DNA of 64,000 nucleotides, taken from Flammeovirga agarivorans (GTDB taxonomy: Bacteria; Bacteroidota; Bacteroidia; Cytophagales; Flammeovirgaceae). The stretch is from the NCBI RefSeq assembly GCF_012641475.1, contig NZ_JABAIL010000003.1:310001-374000 (forward strand), written 5' to 3'. How positions within the stretch are numbered: position 1 is the stretch's first letter; every line of letters begins with the position of its first letter. The notes beneath the pieces are model-generated. The model worked only from the letters and a program-made list of their open reading frames with translations. It was not told the DNA's origin and searched no databases. Positions 9,042 to 17,505 of this stretch are shown here, in pieces. Both the position numbers and the translations under genes were made by a program.

Positions 9042-9323
9042 TTATTTTACTTCAACGCCTTTCCAAAAAGCAATGTGGTCTTTAATTTCACTAGCCATCT
9101 CACTTGGGCGTTTGTATGTCCAAGCAGCGTTTGTATTCGTCTCTCCATTAACATTAATGGAATAATAGGATGCAACACCTTTCCAAGGACATGTAGATTT
9201 TGAATCTGTTGATGTAAAATATTCTTTTTTAATAGAAGACGGTGGGAAATATTGGTTACCTTCTACTTCAACTGTCTGATCGCTTTCGGCGATAACTACG
9301 CCATTCCAAATTGCTTTTTTCAT
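9042..9323 (-). CDS. DUF427 domain protein (second copy)
   Basis: The 93-residue DUF427 protein aligns with the copy at 4581-4865 through QYFPPSSIKKEYF, STCPWKGVASYYS, NAAWTY and a closing IKDHIAFW. The start MKKAIWNGVVIAES fits the family. It lies 43 bp ahead of thioredoxin and about 100 bp after the CxxC protein gene in the same direction. DUF427 proteins have no settled biochemical role. Repeated occurrence beside redox genes in this window hints at a stress link, but this is inference only. Confidence 0.85.
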   Translation of the reverse strand: MKKAIWNGVVIAESDQTVEVEGNQYFPPSSIKKEYFTSTDSKSTCPWKGVASYYSINVNGETNTNAAWTYKRPSEMASEIKDHIAFWKGVEVK

Positions 9324-9423
9324 GATTTACTATTATTGATTGAGAGATTAATTTTAATTGAGATATATTGTTGTATTCAAACTTATCCTATATCTATAGA
9401 AAAAGGAAAGGTTGATAATTGAA

Positions 9424-9735
9424 CTATTTCACTTCTTTTTCTTCGTGACGTAATAGACAAACTGGACATGTTAGGCTATCCTTTTCACGAATTAATTGGA
9501 TACCATCTAGGTTGGTCACCATAAATTCTTTAATGAAAGAATAGTTTTCTTTATGGTTATTGACATTTACTTGTTTGTCTGCTCTTAATTCTCTGAACTT
9601 ATTATCGTATTCTTGTTTTCCCCAACAGTTAGGACAAACACCTTCAGGAACTTCATTTCTAGTTTCTGATACAGGCTTATTAAAGAAATTGATTAATGAG
9701 TTGATAAGACCTTTGTTTTCTGTGATATTTTCCAT
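9424..9735 (-). CDS. Small CxxC-pair protein, possible zinc ribbon
   Basis: The 103-residue cytoplasmic protein has two CxxC motifs: CPNCWG near residue 34 and CPVC near residue 93, close to the C-terminus. About 55 mostly charged residues separate them. Four such cysteines could bind zinc or iron, or act as a redox switch. I do not recognise a named family. It lies between the aldo/keto reductase and DUF427 genes of the same operon, so a role in that stress response is likely by context. Confidence 0.7.
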   Translation of the reverse strand: MENITENKGLINSLINFFNKPVSETRNEVPEGVCPNCWGKQEYDNKFRELRADKQVNVNNHKENYSFIKEFMVTNLDGIQLIREKDSLTCPVCLLRHEEKEVK

Positions 9736-9793
9736 GATAAGTTGTATTTGATTGATGAGAGATTGTAAATGTTTTATTGATTGAAAAGGAGGA

Positions 9794-10738
9794 TTAGTTC
9801 CACCCTAGTTTTTTTCTTTCGTTCCAGTATTCCTCTGGAGAAATATAAAAGGAAGTCAGTAATTCTAACTCTGAAGGATCTAATTGAAAAGATTCTGCTT
9901 TTAGGTTGTCAGAAATATGCTTTTGTTCTGAAGCCCCACTTAATACTTTGAATGGTTTCAAGCAGTCAATTACATATCGTAAAGCAATAGCATCAACACC
10001 TACGTTGTACTTTTTTGCTAATCCTTCTAGTACGTTATATAATTTTGAATACTGAGGGTAATTTTCATTTCTGAATAAGCGACCATTTGCTAAAGCTTCC
10101 TTCACAATGATTCTCTTATCTTTTAGTACGTCTTTTAATTCTATAATGCTTTGATCAAGAATATTAAAAGTAACTTGAAAGGCATCAAATAACTGTTTTC
10201 CATTACGCTTAATTTCTAATGCATTTCTAAGAATTTGTGTCTGATTTTCTCCACTAGAAGTTAAACCTATTTTCAGATTATGTTTTTCTTTTAATTCACC
10301 TAATCGGTCCAATACTTCAGTATTATTTAAAATTCCAGATTCAAATGTCGCAGAATGAATTTGGTAAGTACTCAGTGTTGGTAGTAGCTTCTGAGTAAAT
10401 GCCCATTGTTCATTTAATTTGTTTAAGCTGTGTTCTTTTTCCTCATGTGTTGTTGCATTGGGATCAAAGTTAGCGGTATAAGTATAACCCCATTTAGAAG
10501 CAATTTCTATATCTTTATATCCTTTTAATGTTGACCATTCTAATACTAGTTTTTCTGCTAAACCATATCCAGGAGCAGTATCAAAATAACGAATCCCTTG
10601 ATCGTATGCTTCCTGTAATACTTTTATGCCTCTAGCTTTGAATTCCTCAAGAGAAATATCTTTCACATTTTCTTGACGAACATTAATGTATTGAGGGCGT
10701 CCGATAGCAGCTGTGCCTAAACCAATAAACTTTTTCAT
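9794..10738 (-). CDS. Aldo/keto reductase
   Basis: The 314-residue NAD(P)H-dependent oxidoreductase has a TIM-barrel fold. The catalytic tetrad is visible: Asp and Tyr in RYFDTAPGYGLAE, Lys in IASKWGY and His in YQIHSA. C-terminal cofactor-binding residues lie around LSGASEQKHISDN. The closest named group is the D-threo-aldose dehydrogenase-like aldo/keto reductases, but the substrate is open. It is the first gene of the minus-strand operon running down to 7195, behind a 547-bp regulatory gap. A role in detoxifying reactive carbonyls would fit its redox neighbours. Confidence 0.9.
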   Translation of the reverse strand: MKKFIGLGTAAIGRPQYINVRQENVKDISLEEFKARGIKVLQEAYDQGIRYFDTAPGYGLAEKLVLEWSTLKGYKDIEIASKWGYTYTANFDPNATTHEEKEHSLNKLNEQWAFTQKLLPTLSTYQIHSATFESGILNNTEVLDRLGELKEKHNLKIGLTSSGENQTQILRNALEIKRNGKQLFDAFQVTFNILDQSIIELKDVLKDKRIIVKEALANGRLFRNENYPQYSKLYNVLEGLAKKYNVGVDAIALRYVIDCLKPFKVLSGASEQKHISDNLKAESFQLDPSELELLTSFYISPEEYWNERKKLGWN

Positions 10739-10920
10739 TTTTGTAGATTGAGAGATAAAAATTATAGCAATTATTAAATTATATTCTGAGTAACATAAAG
10801 CTTAACAATGATGATCAGAATGTTTGGTTATTGTAATTCAATTCGAATGCCATAACTTGTTAAGTTGTTGATAATCAATTTGTTGGAGTGTATTTTTGTT
10901 TGCGTTGATGATTTCTATCA

Positions 10921-10965
10921 ATAAAATATTGACACCATTTTGTTGAATTGACAAAATATTGGCAA
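10921..10965. promoter_or_regulatory. Candidate AraC-type operator, copy A
   Basis: TTGACAAAATATTGGCAA at 10948-10965 differs by one base from TTGACGAAATATTGGCAA at 16231-16248, in front of the divergent AraC/hypothetical pair. A second, weaker half lies 30 bp upstream in the same orientation. Such tandem direct halves are typical of AraC-family operators. The regulator assignment is inference. Confidence 0.5.
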
Positions 10966-11216
10966 TAACCCTTTTAGGACTTCTTTTTACTTATTTAACA
11001 CTCTTAAAAAACATTTCAGAAACGAAGAAAAAGTCCTTTTTTGAAGATTTTTTTTAGAAAAAAACGTTTTTTTTTTCGCTTTTGATGAATAATTTTCAAT
11101 TCTTAAAGGATAATCTTTTTTTATAAAAAGTCTTAGATGAAATAGAAGTGTATTTGGGAGCGAACTGTAAATAAGACTGCGATAGATTTAATTATTTTCT
11201 ACAACTTTTTTATAAA

Positions 11217-11254
11217 TAAAAAGCCCCTTATTCTTGATTAGAAAAATAAGGGAC
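11217..11254 (-). terminator. Rho-independent terminator of the 15.5-11.3 kb operon
   Basis: Read on the minus strand, CCCTTATT pairs with AATAAGGG and is followed directly by CTTTTTATTT. It starts about 30 bp after the stop of the outer-membrane protein gene at 11286 and separates the two minus-strand gene groups. Confidence 0.85.
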
Positions 11255-11285
11255 TATTAAGGTTATTTTTTATGTAAAAACTATT

Positions 11286-12089
11286 TTACTTTCTACTAAA
11301 TATACTTTTAGGTAGTAAAATTTGAGCTTGAACTCTCCATTGCCATTCAGCACTGAAATCAGGTCGAATAGCATTATAGTATAACTGAGTTTGAAGGTTT
11401 ACAGGTAATTTTCCTCCTAAAAAGAAGAGTTTTCCACCTCCACCACCTACTGGAACAATCCATTGGTTATCTGACTCAGCGGTCCAGTCGGCTGTAATAA
11501 TAGGTGCGGAATTGACATACCATCCTTTACCCAATTGTCTTACTATAAATAAGTTCAGAAGCATATGGTTTACGTCATCTCTTTCTGAATTACCTGCTAC
11601 TGACCATACGTTGTTGGCTAAGAACCCAAAGGTCCATTCGCCAGGTTGAATAAGTGCAAGAAAAGAAGGTCCAAAACTCCATTTTTCAGTGCCTCTAGTG
11701 CTTCCTCCTGTAGGTAGTTCAGCAACTGGTCCAAATCCCCAGATCACATTTTTAGATTTAGGAACATAAAAAGCACTGAATACGATATCAGATAAACCGG
11801 ATGTCATTTTCCCTGATTCACTTTGGAAATCCGGAACATTGACAACAGGAATAATGGTTCTTGTAACGATCTTCCCATTGGCAAAAGGAATGACAGGTTG
11901 AATATTCAATACATTCACATTTCTATCATGAGAGCCTTGATTTAAGTTGTAGTTATTTTGGAAAGGAAAACTCATGAGATCTGCAATTGGATTGGCAGCT
12001 TGTTGTGATAACTCTTCTGCAGAGTCATCTTGTCCAAAAGCAAAAGTGGATATAATTGATAGCAATAACAGATTGATAATTTTTTTCAT
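11286..12089 (-). CDS. Predicted outer-membrane beta-barrel protein (annotated elsewhere as neuromedin U-like)
   Basis: The 267-residue protein has a Sec signal peptide (MKKIINLLLLSIISTFAFG, cut before QDDSAEE) and a body of alternating short strands rich in Gly, Trp and Tyr. It ends in WQWRVQAQILLPKSIFSRK. The layout, with NPIADLMSFPFQNNYN near the start and GFGPVAELPTG in the middle, matches a bacterial outer-membrane family often mislabelled neuromedin U and related to barrels of the phenol-degradation meta-pathway. It could be a channel for small hydrophobic compounds. It follows the DUF1254/1214 gene by 32 bp and ends its operon. Confidence 0.8.
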   Translation of the reverse strand: MKKIINLLLLSIISTFAFGQDDSAEELSQQAANPIADLMSFPFQNNYNLNQGSHDRNVNVLNIQPVIPFANGKIVTRTIIPVVNVPDFQSESGKMTSGLSDIVFSAFYVPKSKNVIWGFGPVAELPTGGSTRGTEKWSFGPSFLALIQPGEWTFGFLANNVWSVAGNSERDDVNHMLLNLFIVRQLGKGWYVNSAPIITADWTAESDNQWIVPVGGGGGKLFFLGGKLPVNLQTQLYYNAIRPDFSAEWQWRVQAQILLPKSIFSRK

Positions 12090-12121
12090 TTTCTATGCGA
12101 GTAGCTTGTTAAGGAGAGAGA

Positions 12122-13417
12122 TTATAAAAGGTCTTTGTTGAACATTGGAGGAATGTAATCAATGATTTTTTCTGGATCAGCTTGATAAGCTCTAATAAGG
12201 AGCACCATTTTCCCTCCAGGAGTGTACAACCAATTACCTTTCTGTGGAGACGATGAAATTTTAATATTTAAAGACCCATCCTCTTCGAAAACCAATTGAT
12301 CGGTGGTAAGAACATAGGAATCATATTCATTCTTATGTACATGCACATTTTCATCATGAACTGTCAAAGACCAAAATCCTATATCTGTTAGAGGAGGAAG
12401 TTCATCATGATCAAAGTGAATGGTACCTTCTCCTTCTGTTTTCATCATAAAGTAATTAGCCTCTTCTTTTGAATTGCCCCATAGACCAAAATTTGCTCCT
12501 GTTGCTCTTCCAAGGTAATTTCCATTTAAATATTCTCGAGTACCGAATACTGTAGTCGCAGCAAACCAGTCATTACCTACAGTAAGATTTTGAGTCTCAT
12601 TTTGTATCACTTGATATGCAGAATCAATACCTGCTTGTACTTCATAAAGCTCATTTTCAGATAGGTTTACATCATTAAAGATTCCAATTTTTGCAAAGCG
12701 ATGAAATAGCTCTTTTTCTGTAGGAGGAATTTCTACCAAAAGTTCATTAACATATTCTATAAAGGCAGGAGAGAAGGCCTTCTTTTTATCGTATATTGGG
12801 TAATCTCTCACCTTTTGAGGAGCATCAATCACTTTAATTTGATTTTGAATATCATGTATTAAAGTGAGTTCATCTCTATTTTTAATATCGATACGGATAA
12901 CGATAATAGCATGATCACCTTCCATTTCTATCGGTTGAGCAGTACTATTTTCTGGTATAGTCTGCAGGTGATTATGAAAGACAAATTGTCCTCCTTCTCC
13001 GTTATTTGCTCTACTTCCTAAGTAATTAAAATTATGAGTAAAAACATCAATCATCTGATAAACAACATATCTATCTTTTACAGTTGGGATTTCAATGGTT
13101 ACTGGGCCATTTGAAATATCTATAAAAACACCACCTGTCATAGATGTCAAATTGGGAGCAACTATTGGCATTCCAACATTATCCATTGGATACTTGGTAT
13201 TCATATTGGCTACATTTGGCTTTAATCCCATGAAGTTGAACATCCCATTTATCGTTTTGACTTGCTCCATTAGAGGATAAGAATAGATAAACGCTTCATA
13301 GGATATGTCTTTCAATGAAGGTTGATCTTCGTTTTTGTTCTTATAGCTGAATAAAACTAAAGACAATACAATTCCAGCAGCCATAAAAGCGAATAGGCTA
13401 TTTTTAATACGGTTCAT
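12122..13417 (-). CDS. DUF1254/DUF1214 domain protein
   Basis: The 431-residue exported protein has an N-terminal hydrophobic segment (LFAFMAAGIVLSLVLFSY), a DUF1254 domain (starting AFIYSYPLMEQVKTINGM) and a C-terminal DUF1214 domain (GFWSLTVHDENV to NWLYTPGGKMVLLIRAYQA). The pair is widespread in bacteria, usually in the envelope, without a proven activity. The N-terminus could remain as an anchor because no clear cleavage site follows. It shares an operon with the barrel protein downstream and DUF547 upstream. Confidence 0.88.
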   Translation of the reverse strand: MNRIKNSLFAFMAAGIVLSLVLFSYKNKNEDQPSLKDISYEAFIYSYPLMEQVKTINGMFNFMGLKPNVANMNTKYPMDNVGMPIVAPNLTSMTGGVFIDISNGPVTIEIPTVKDRYVVYQMIDVFTHNFNYLGSRANNGEGGQFVFHNHLQTIPENSTAQPIEMEGDHAIIVIRIDIKNRDELTLIHDIQNQIKVIDAPQKVRDYPIYDKKKAFSPAFIEYVNELLVEIPPTEKELFHRFAKIGIFNDVNLSENELYEVQAGIDSAYQVIQNETQNLTVGNDWFAATTVFGTREYLNGNYLGRATGANFGLWGNSKEEANYFMMKTEGEGTIHFDHDELPPLTDIGFWSLTVHDENVHVHKNEYDSYVLTTDQLVFEEDGSLNIKISSSPQKGNWLYTPGGKMVLLIRAYQADPEKIIDYIPPMFNKDLL

Positions 13418-13473
13418 AAAATGATTTTATTTTTTGTTAGACGAATTATTTAGTATTGAGGTAGAAGTACAGT

Positions 13474-14187
13474 TTATGCTACATTTTTAGGTAGGTAGAA
13501 GTGGTGCAACTTCTCTTCCCAAGAGTAAGGGTTAAATTTCAATGTAAACCCATCAATATCGATTCTTAATTTCTCAGTAATAATTTTACGGATGTTATTA
13601 ACCCCTCCAAAGTCACCTAAGAACCATAAGAATAGGCGGGTAACATTCACTGTTTTCTTTTCATTATCGAATGAGGTTTCTGCTTCTAGAAAGGAAATCA
13701 TTGCCATTTCTAGTTGAGTATCTATCTCTAATGGATCATAAAATAAAATAGGAGGACAACTTTTTGCACCACAGTTTAAGGCAAAATGGATACGATAATC
13801 TACAAAAGATACCGCTAAACTTTTAAGAACTTGAGAGGGGAAAAATTGCGGAATATAACCTAAACCATATTTATACTTAAAGCGTCTTAATATTCCGTGT
13901 TCGATATCATCTAAACTGAATTGATGATGGGCAATGGTAATTGATTTTATGGAATACAACAATGACTTTTTATGTGTTGATCTTGCAGCAAGTATTTGAT
14001 AGTATGCATTATAGATATTAATCCAGAACGCTTTCTTTCTATTATCGTTATAAAGTTGCTTTTGTAAATCAGAAAGATCCATCAACTTTAAACTTAATTC
14101 CAACGTAAAAGTGGGTTTATTTAATTTTACCGAATTTAATAAATCCTCCGATAACTTTATAGCATTGATTTTTCGAGAAGTGTACAT
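13474..14187 (-). CDS. DUF547 domain protein
   Basis: The 237-residue protein is covered by DUF547. Landmarks are KAFWINIYNAYYQILA, the IRFALN-like segment read here as IHFALNCGAKSCPPI, and YDPLEIDTQLEMAM. DUF547 has a papain-like or transglutaminase-like fold in some proteins; the Cys in NCGAKSCPP is the usual conserved one. No signal peptide is apparent, which differs from many secreted members. It sits between a GreA-like gene and the DUF1254/1214 gene in the same direction, with gaps of about 40-60 bp. Confidence 0.85.
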   Translation of the reverse strand: MYTSRKINAIKLSEDLLNSVKLNKPTFTLELSLKLMDLSDLQKQLYNDNRKKAFWINIYNAYYQILAARSTHKKSLLYSIKSITIAHHQFSLDDIEHGILRRFKYKYGLGYIPQFFPSQVLKSLAVSFVDYRIHFALNCGAKSCPPILFYDPLEIDTQLEMAMISFLEAETSFDNEKKTVNVTRLFLWFLGDFGGVNNIRKIITEKLRIDIDGFTLKFNPYSWEEKLHHFYLPKNVA

Positions 14188-14227
14188 AAGATAGTATTTA
14201 TTGAAGTGAGAAGAATAAGAGATAAAA

Positions 14228-14662
14228 CTATTTTACAGAAAGAACATGAAAACGTTGATCATTGAAACGGACCATATCCCCTGCTGATTTATTTTCTAAA
14301 GTTTTAAAAAGAGGAGAGCTAACTGAAATCCCCATTATATCATGTCCAAGATCATGAAACTTTTGTGTATTGATTCCTACAAATAAAATCATATTTTCAA
14401 TTTCAATTAAGGAACCTTCAGTGATACTTTTTGATTTATGAACAGGTATTTTTTTTAGGTGATTCATAGCAGCAATTGCTTCAACAACCCTTGCTGAGGT
14501 GTCAACTTCAGCAGTTAATGCTTGATACCTATGTGATTGACTATCTAGGTCGGTGTCATTTACTTTTGATGCTTCTATTTCATTTTGAAGTTCTTCTTTT
14601 AGCGTATCAATTTTATTTTTTTGATACTCTTCAATACAGTTTCTAATTATTTTTTTCAGCAT
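14228..14662 (-). CDS. GreA/GreB C-terminal-like domain protein
   Basis: The 144-residue cytoplasmic protein has an N-terminal helical, charged half and a C-terminal half resembling the FKBP-like domain of GreA/GreB. That half runs from GSLIEIENMILFVGI through SPLFKTLENKSAGDMVRFNDQRFHVLSV, where the SP..K.L..K..GD pattern matches GreA's SPIGRALIGKKVGD. The N-terminal coiled coil is shorter than in GreA and lacks an obvious tip acidic pair. It may bind RNA polymerase as an alternative secondary-channel factor. This is inference from fold resemblance. Confidence 0.65.
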   Translation of the reverse strand: MLKKIIRNCIEEYQKNKIDTLKEELQNEIEASKVNDTDLDSQSHRYQALTAEVDTSARVVEAIAAMNHLKKIPVHKSKSITEGSLIEIENMILFVGINTQKFHDLGHDIMGISVSSPLFKTLENKSAGDMVRFNDQRFHVLSVK

Positions 14663-14784
14663 AATATTTTAATTTTTATAGCCACCCTTTACCACATTCT
14701 TAAGATAGATTTATTCGGTTAAGTGTCAGGAAATCAATAATAAGAAGGGTAAAAAGGTGTACTATCTTCTCACATTATATTCGA

Positions 14785-15525
14785 TTATTTTTTTGAAGAT
14801 TTTAATGTATTCTCTAATTCTTTTGTAGAATACACATGGCTTGAAATCATTTTAAAGTTGGTCTGTGCTGCTGCATTTCCGTCAAAACCAGGAACCTGAG
14901 CAGACCCAGTAGCGTCACCAACTACAGCTACTTCAAAACCATCTTCAATTAATTCACGCATATGAGATTCAACACATAAGTTTCCGGACATGCCACAAAG
15001 AATTACTTTATCAATTTTTTGCTTTCTTAATTGAAGAGAAAGGTCATTCTGTTCAGGACCAAAAATCTTATGTGGGGAAGCAACAGTTACATAATCTTGA
15101 TCAATATATTTTTTGTAACGCTCCAACCAATCCGCACCAGAACCTTCAAATCCTTCAACTACTAGTTGGTCTTCTCTGTCAAACATATTAATGTGATGCA
15201 TTAATTCTTCTAAAGCACCTTCAAACTTCCATGTATGATCATGCTTATAGTAATAGTGTGGGGAAACAAATACAGGAATTCCATGTTCTTTGGCTAATAC
15301 GAAGATAGATTCAAGGTTTTCAACGGTATTATTTTCTGTTACACTTTTACCGACTACATCCCAAGCTACACCTTCTGGACTTAAGAAATCATGTTGTGGG
15401 TCTGTCATAACAATAGCGGTATACTCATCAATTATAAAACCTGGGTCAGGTAATTGAGCACTAATTGTTAAAGACATGAATAAGTTGCTCATTAATAAGA
15501 ATGTAATTTTGAATAAATTTTTCAT
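14785..15525 (-). CDS. Secreted isochorismatase-family cysteine hydrolase
   Basis: From the ATG at 15525 the protein has 246 residues with a signal peptide (MKNLFKITFLLMSNLF, ending near SAQ). I prefer this start to the upstream in-frame ATG at 15561, because the signal peptide then begins at residue 1. The catalytic triad of the family can be placed. The Asp is D42 in VMTDPQHDF, a Lys is likely in ASPHKIFGPEQ, and the Cys is in GMSGNLCVESHM. GFEVAVVGDATGSA follows as in the family. Periplasmic location is unusual for this mostly cytoplasmic family. The substrate is probably an amide or carbamoyl compound. It leads the operon running to 11286. Confidence 0.88.
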   Translation of the reverse strand: MKNLFKITFLLMSNLFMSLTISAQLPDPGFIIDEYTAIVMTDPQHDFLSPEGVAWDVVGKSVTENNTVENLESIFVLAKEHGIPVFVSPHYYYKHDHTWKFEGALEELMHHINMFDREDQLVVEGFEGSGADWLERYKKYIDQDYVTVASPHKIFGPEQNDLSLQLRKQKIDKVILCGMSGNLCVESHMRELIEDGFEVAVVGDATGSAQVPGFDGNAAAQTNFKMISSHVYSTKELENTLKSSKK

Positions 15526-15627
15526 GATAGATTGATTAAAGTGAAGGGTGTAGCGTATCACCCTCTATTTAGAAATAGATTTTATTATAGATAACTAAAT
15601 GATATATACTTGAAAAAGAGTTTTACT

Positions 15628-16086
15628 CTATTTTTCTTTTGGTGAAAAAGATAAAGTAAAGTCTGACAGAAGAAGTGTTACTTTGTGAATGTCTTTTTCA
15701 TTGATGAGAGATTTCATTCTTGAAGTCAAATTCTGAAGAACATTGACTGACATACTATTGAAGTCTTTAATAAAAGGATTCACTGATTGGATAAATACAT
15801 CTACTTTTCCTTTTTGTATATTATTAAATTGAAATAAGTAAATCTGGAAATTTCGTTCAGCAACCAAAAATGCATGGTTTCCTTTTCGACTATCAATAAT
15901 TATTAAGCCTAATAAAGAAGTATCAACATCTTCAATGATATCTTGCTCTATTGAAGAGAAGACTAAATAATTTTTTTCAAGCTTAGCTTCTGATGTTAAA
16001 AGCTTTCTTGTTGTTGACCTTTCGCTTTTAGATATTCCTAAAAAAGGGTCAATAGCAAATGATGTAGGTAGATTGAGAGATTTCAT
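15628..16086 (-). CDS. Hypothetical protein, 152 aa
   Basis: I do not recognise this protein. It has 152 residues, no signal peptide or membrane segment, and alternates short strands and helices (LLGLIIIDSRKGNHAFLVAE, then VNPFIKDFNSMSVNVLQNL). It resembles the 143-aa gene at 6692-7123 in size, MKSL start and structure order. The two bracket the minus-strand cluster. It is divergent from the AraC gene at 16514, with the candidate operator between them, so it is probably the first target of that regulator. Confidence 0.65.
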   Translation of the reverse strand: MKSLNLPTSFAIDPFLGISKSERSTTRKLLTSEAKLEKNYLVFSSIEQDIIEDVDTSLLGLIIIDSRKGNHAFLVAERNFQIYLFQFNNIQKGKVDVFIQSVNPFIKDFNSMSVNVLQNLTSRMKSLINEKDIHKVTLLLSDFTLSFSPKEK

Positions 16087-16513
16087 ATTTTCCGAGTTAA
16101 TCTAAGACACTTTCGAAAATACAAGAGCTATGCCTTTAATGGTTAAGTTATTGAAATACAGTTGGTTGATGCGTGATTTGTGTTATGATAATGACCATGG
16201 TCATCAGTTTTATGGCAGAATATTAAAGATTTGACGAAATATTGGCAAATTAAGGTGATTGATAGATTTTGGCGAAGAAAAATAAGTTGGCATGAAGTAA
16301 AAAAAAGTATTTTAAGGTGGAATATTAACATGTGTTAGATATAATAGTTGATGAATTAAAAACTATTTACATTTAAAAGTATAATCGTCTTATCATTTAT
16401 TCACCTCTCAAATAAAAAGGTCTCTTTACATAAAATCTCGATCTTGAAAATTTTTTAACTCTTCAGCAGATTTTTATCTTTATATATACCTCAATACTAA
16501 TCCACCCATTACG
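16087..16513. promoter_or_regulatory. Divergent regulatory region with candidate operator
   Basis: This 427-bp AT-rich gap lies between the minus-strand cluster and the AraC gene. TTGACGAAATATTGGCAAA lies at 16231-16249. Left of it, TGGCAGAATATT at 16213-16224 reads as an imperfect inverted half. A 62-codon minus-strand frame at 16143-16331 overlaps the motif and looks spurious. Nothing else credible is visible. Confidence 0.5.
16231..16249 (+). promoter_or_regulatory. Candidate AraC-type operator, copy B
   Basis: TTGACGAAATATTGGCAAA matches copy A at 10948 with one substitution across 18 bases. It lies about 145 bp from the hypothetical gene start (16086) and 265 bp from the AraC start (16514). 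Finding near-identical sites in front of both gene groups supports one regulon. Confidence 0.5.
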
Positions 16514-17503
16514 ATGAAGCATGAAGAAAAGGTAATAGACTTAGCAGCCCATAAACAGAATGTAGCCAATTTCTTTAAAGGAGAATTTATTGATGAGAAT
16601 ATATTACAGGTGGATTCTGAGGTAGCCTCTGGTTTTATTTTATTTTTTCAGGAGTCTGAAAAGGTAAATATGATGTGTTTCAATATTCAGCTTAATCAGG
16701 ATGTGAGTTATTATATTAATCTAGAAAACAGTAGTTATTTTAATCGAGCAGCTTATTTTTTCTTAAACAATGCTTATATCTGTAATCTTAATGATAACAA
16801 CGAACAGCAGGTCAAGTACAATGGTTTCTTAACAGCGAATAAAGAAATAGCCTTAAAAGGGAAAGCAAAGAAAGGAGATTTTCTACGTCATATTTCTATG
16901 TATTATGATGAGCATCTTTTTGATGAAATACGGAATGAAGAGATCAAAACTTATTATAAATCAAAACAAGAATTTTTGATTTATATGGATGCCAGAGACG
17001 AACTTCAGTTTTTCAGAAAAACCTTATGGAGGATTTTTGAATATCCGGAAGAAGTAAGGAATAAAATTATCAGAATTAAACTACAAGAACTCAAATACAT
17101 TTTTCTCCAACGATTGGTGAGTTTGGATGTTTCTAAACTTGATGTAAAAGCTTCTGGGATCACAACTTATCAGTTAACACAACTATTTATGATTAGGGAT
17201 AGGATCCTTAATAATCTGAAGGAAAAACCCAATGTTGCTGAATTAGTTACCGAAACAGGTATTCATAAAACACTCCTTCAGAACTTGTTCCAAGAAACAT
17301 TTGGTTATACGATATACAATTTTTTCACAGTAAACCGATTAGAACAAACTAGAGTTGCTTTAGTAGATAAAATGATGAGTACATCTGAAATAGCTTTCGA
17401 GTTTGGTTATAGCGATGTGCAGCACTTTTCAAGTCAGTTTAAAAAGATGTACGGAACATCACCTAGTGCATATTATAAACAATTTAATGATCCTTCAGAA
17501 TAG
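16514..17503 (+). CDS. AraC-family transcriptional regulator
   Basis: The 329-residue cytoplasmic regulator has an N-terminal ~210-residue sensing region with no recognised ligand domain. A C-terminal AraC/XylS DNA-binding domain of two helix-turn-helix units follows. The first HTH lies around VAELVTETGIHKTLLQNLF. The second is TSEIAFEFGYSDVQHFSSQF, followed by KKMYGTSPSAYY. It is divergent from the minus-strand stress-like cluster and is its most plausible local controller. Its stop codon is only two bases from the stop of the convergent AraC gene at 17506. Confidence 0.93.
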   Translation: MKHEEKVIDLAAHKQNVANFFKGEFIDENILQVDSEVASGFILFFQESEKVNMMCFNIQLNQDVSYYINLENSSYFNRAAYFFLNNAYICNLNDNNEQQVKYNGFLTANKEIALKGKAKKGDFLRHISMYYDEHLFDEIRNEEIKTYYKSKQEFLIYMDARDELQFFRKTLWRIFEYPEEVRNKIIRIKLQELKYIFLQRLVSLDVSKLDVKASGITTYQLTQLFMIRDRILNNLKEKPNVAELVTETGIHKTLLQNLFQETFGYTIYNFFTVNRLEQTRVALVDKMMSTSEIAFEFGYSDVQHFSSQFKKMYGTSPSAYYKQFNDPSE

Positions 17504-17505
17504 TT

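Larger units (their letters stand above)
10739..11285. promoter_or_regulatory. Long AT-rich promoter region for the redox operon
   Basis: This 547-bp gap has no credible gene. The half nearest the operon carries two direct copies of an A/T-rich motif, ATAAAATATTGACA at 10921-10934 and ACAAAATATTGGCA at 10951-10964, exactly 30 bp (about three helical turns) apart. The middle is dominated by runs of T and A (11020-11130). The far end is the terminator of the neighbouring operon. Confidence 0.5.

Noticed and set aside
9424-9735. Rubredoxin
   Set aside because: The two CxxC motifs are about 55 residues apart and the rubredoxin aromatic core is missing.
11020-11130. Runs of T and A near 11.05 kb considered as a small RNA terminator
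   Set aside because: No stable GC-bearing hairpin precedes the T-runs; they look like a promoter AT-tract.
16143-16331. 62-codon minus-strand frame in the divergent gap, with a HGHYHNTNH string
   Set aside because: It overlaps the conserved operator-like motif, has odd composition and matches no family, so it is most likely chance.
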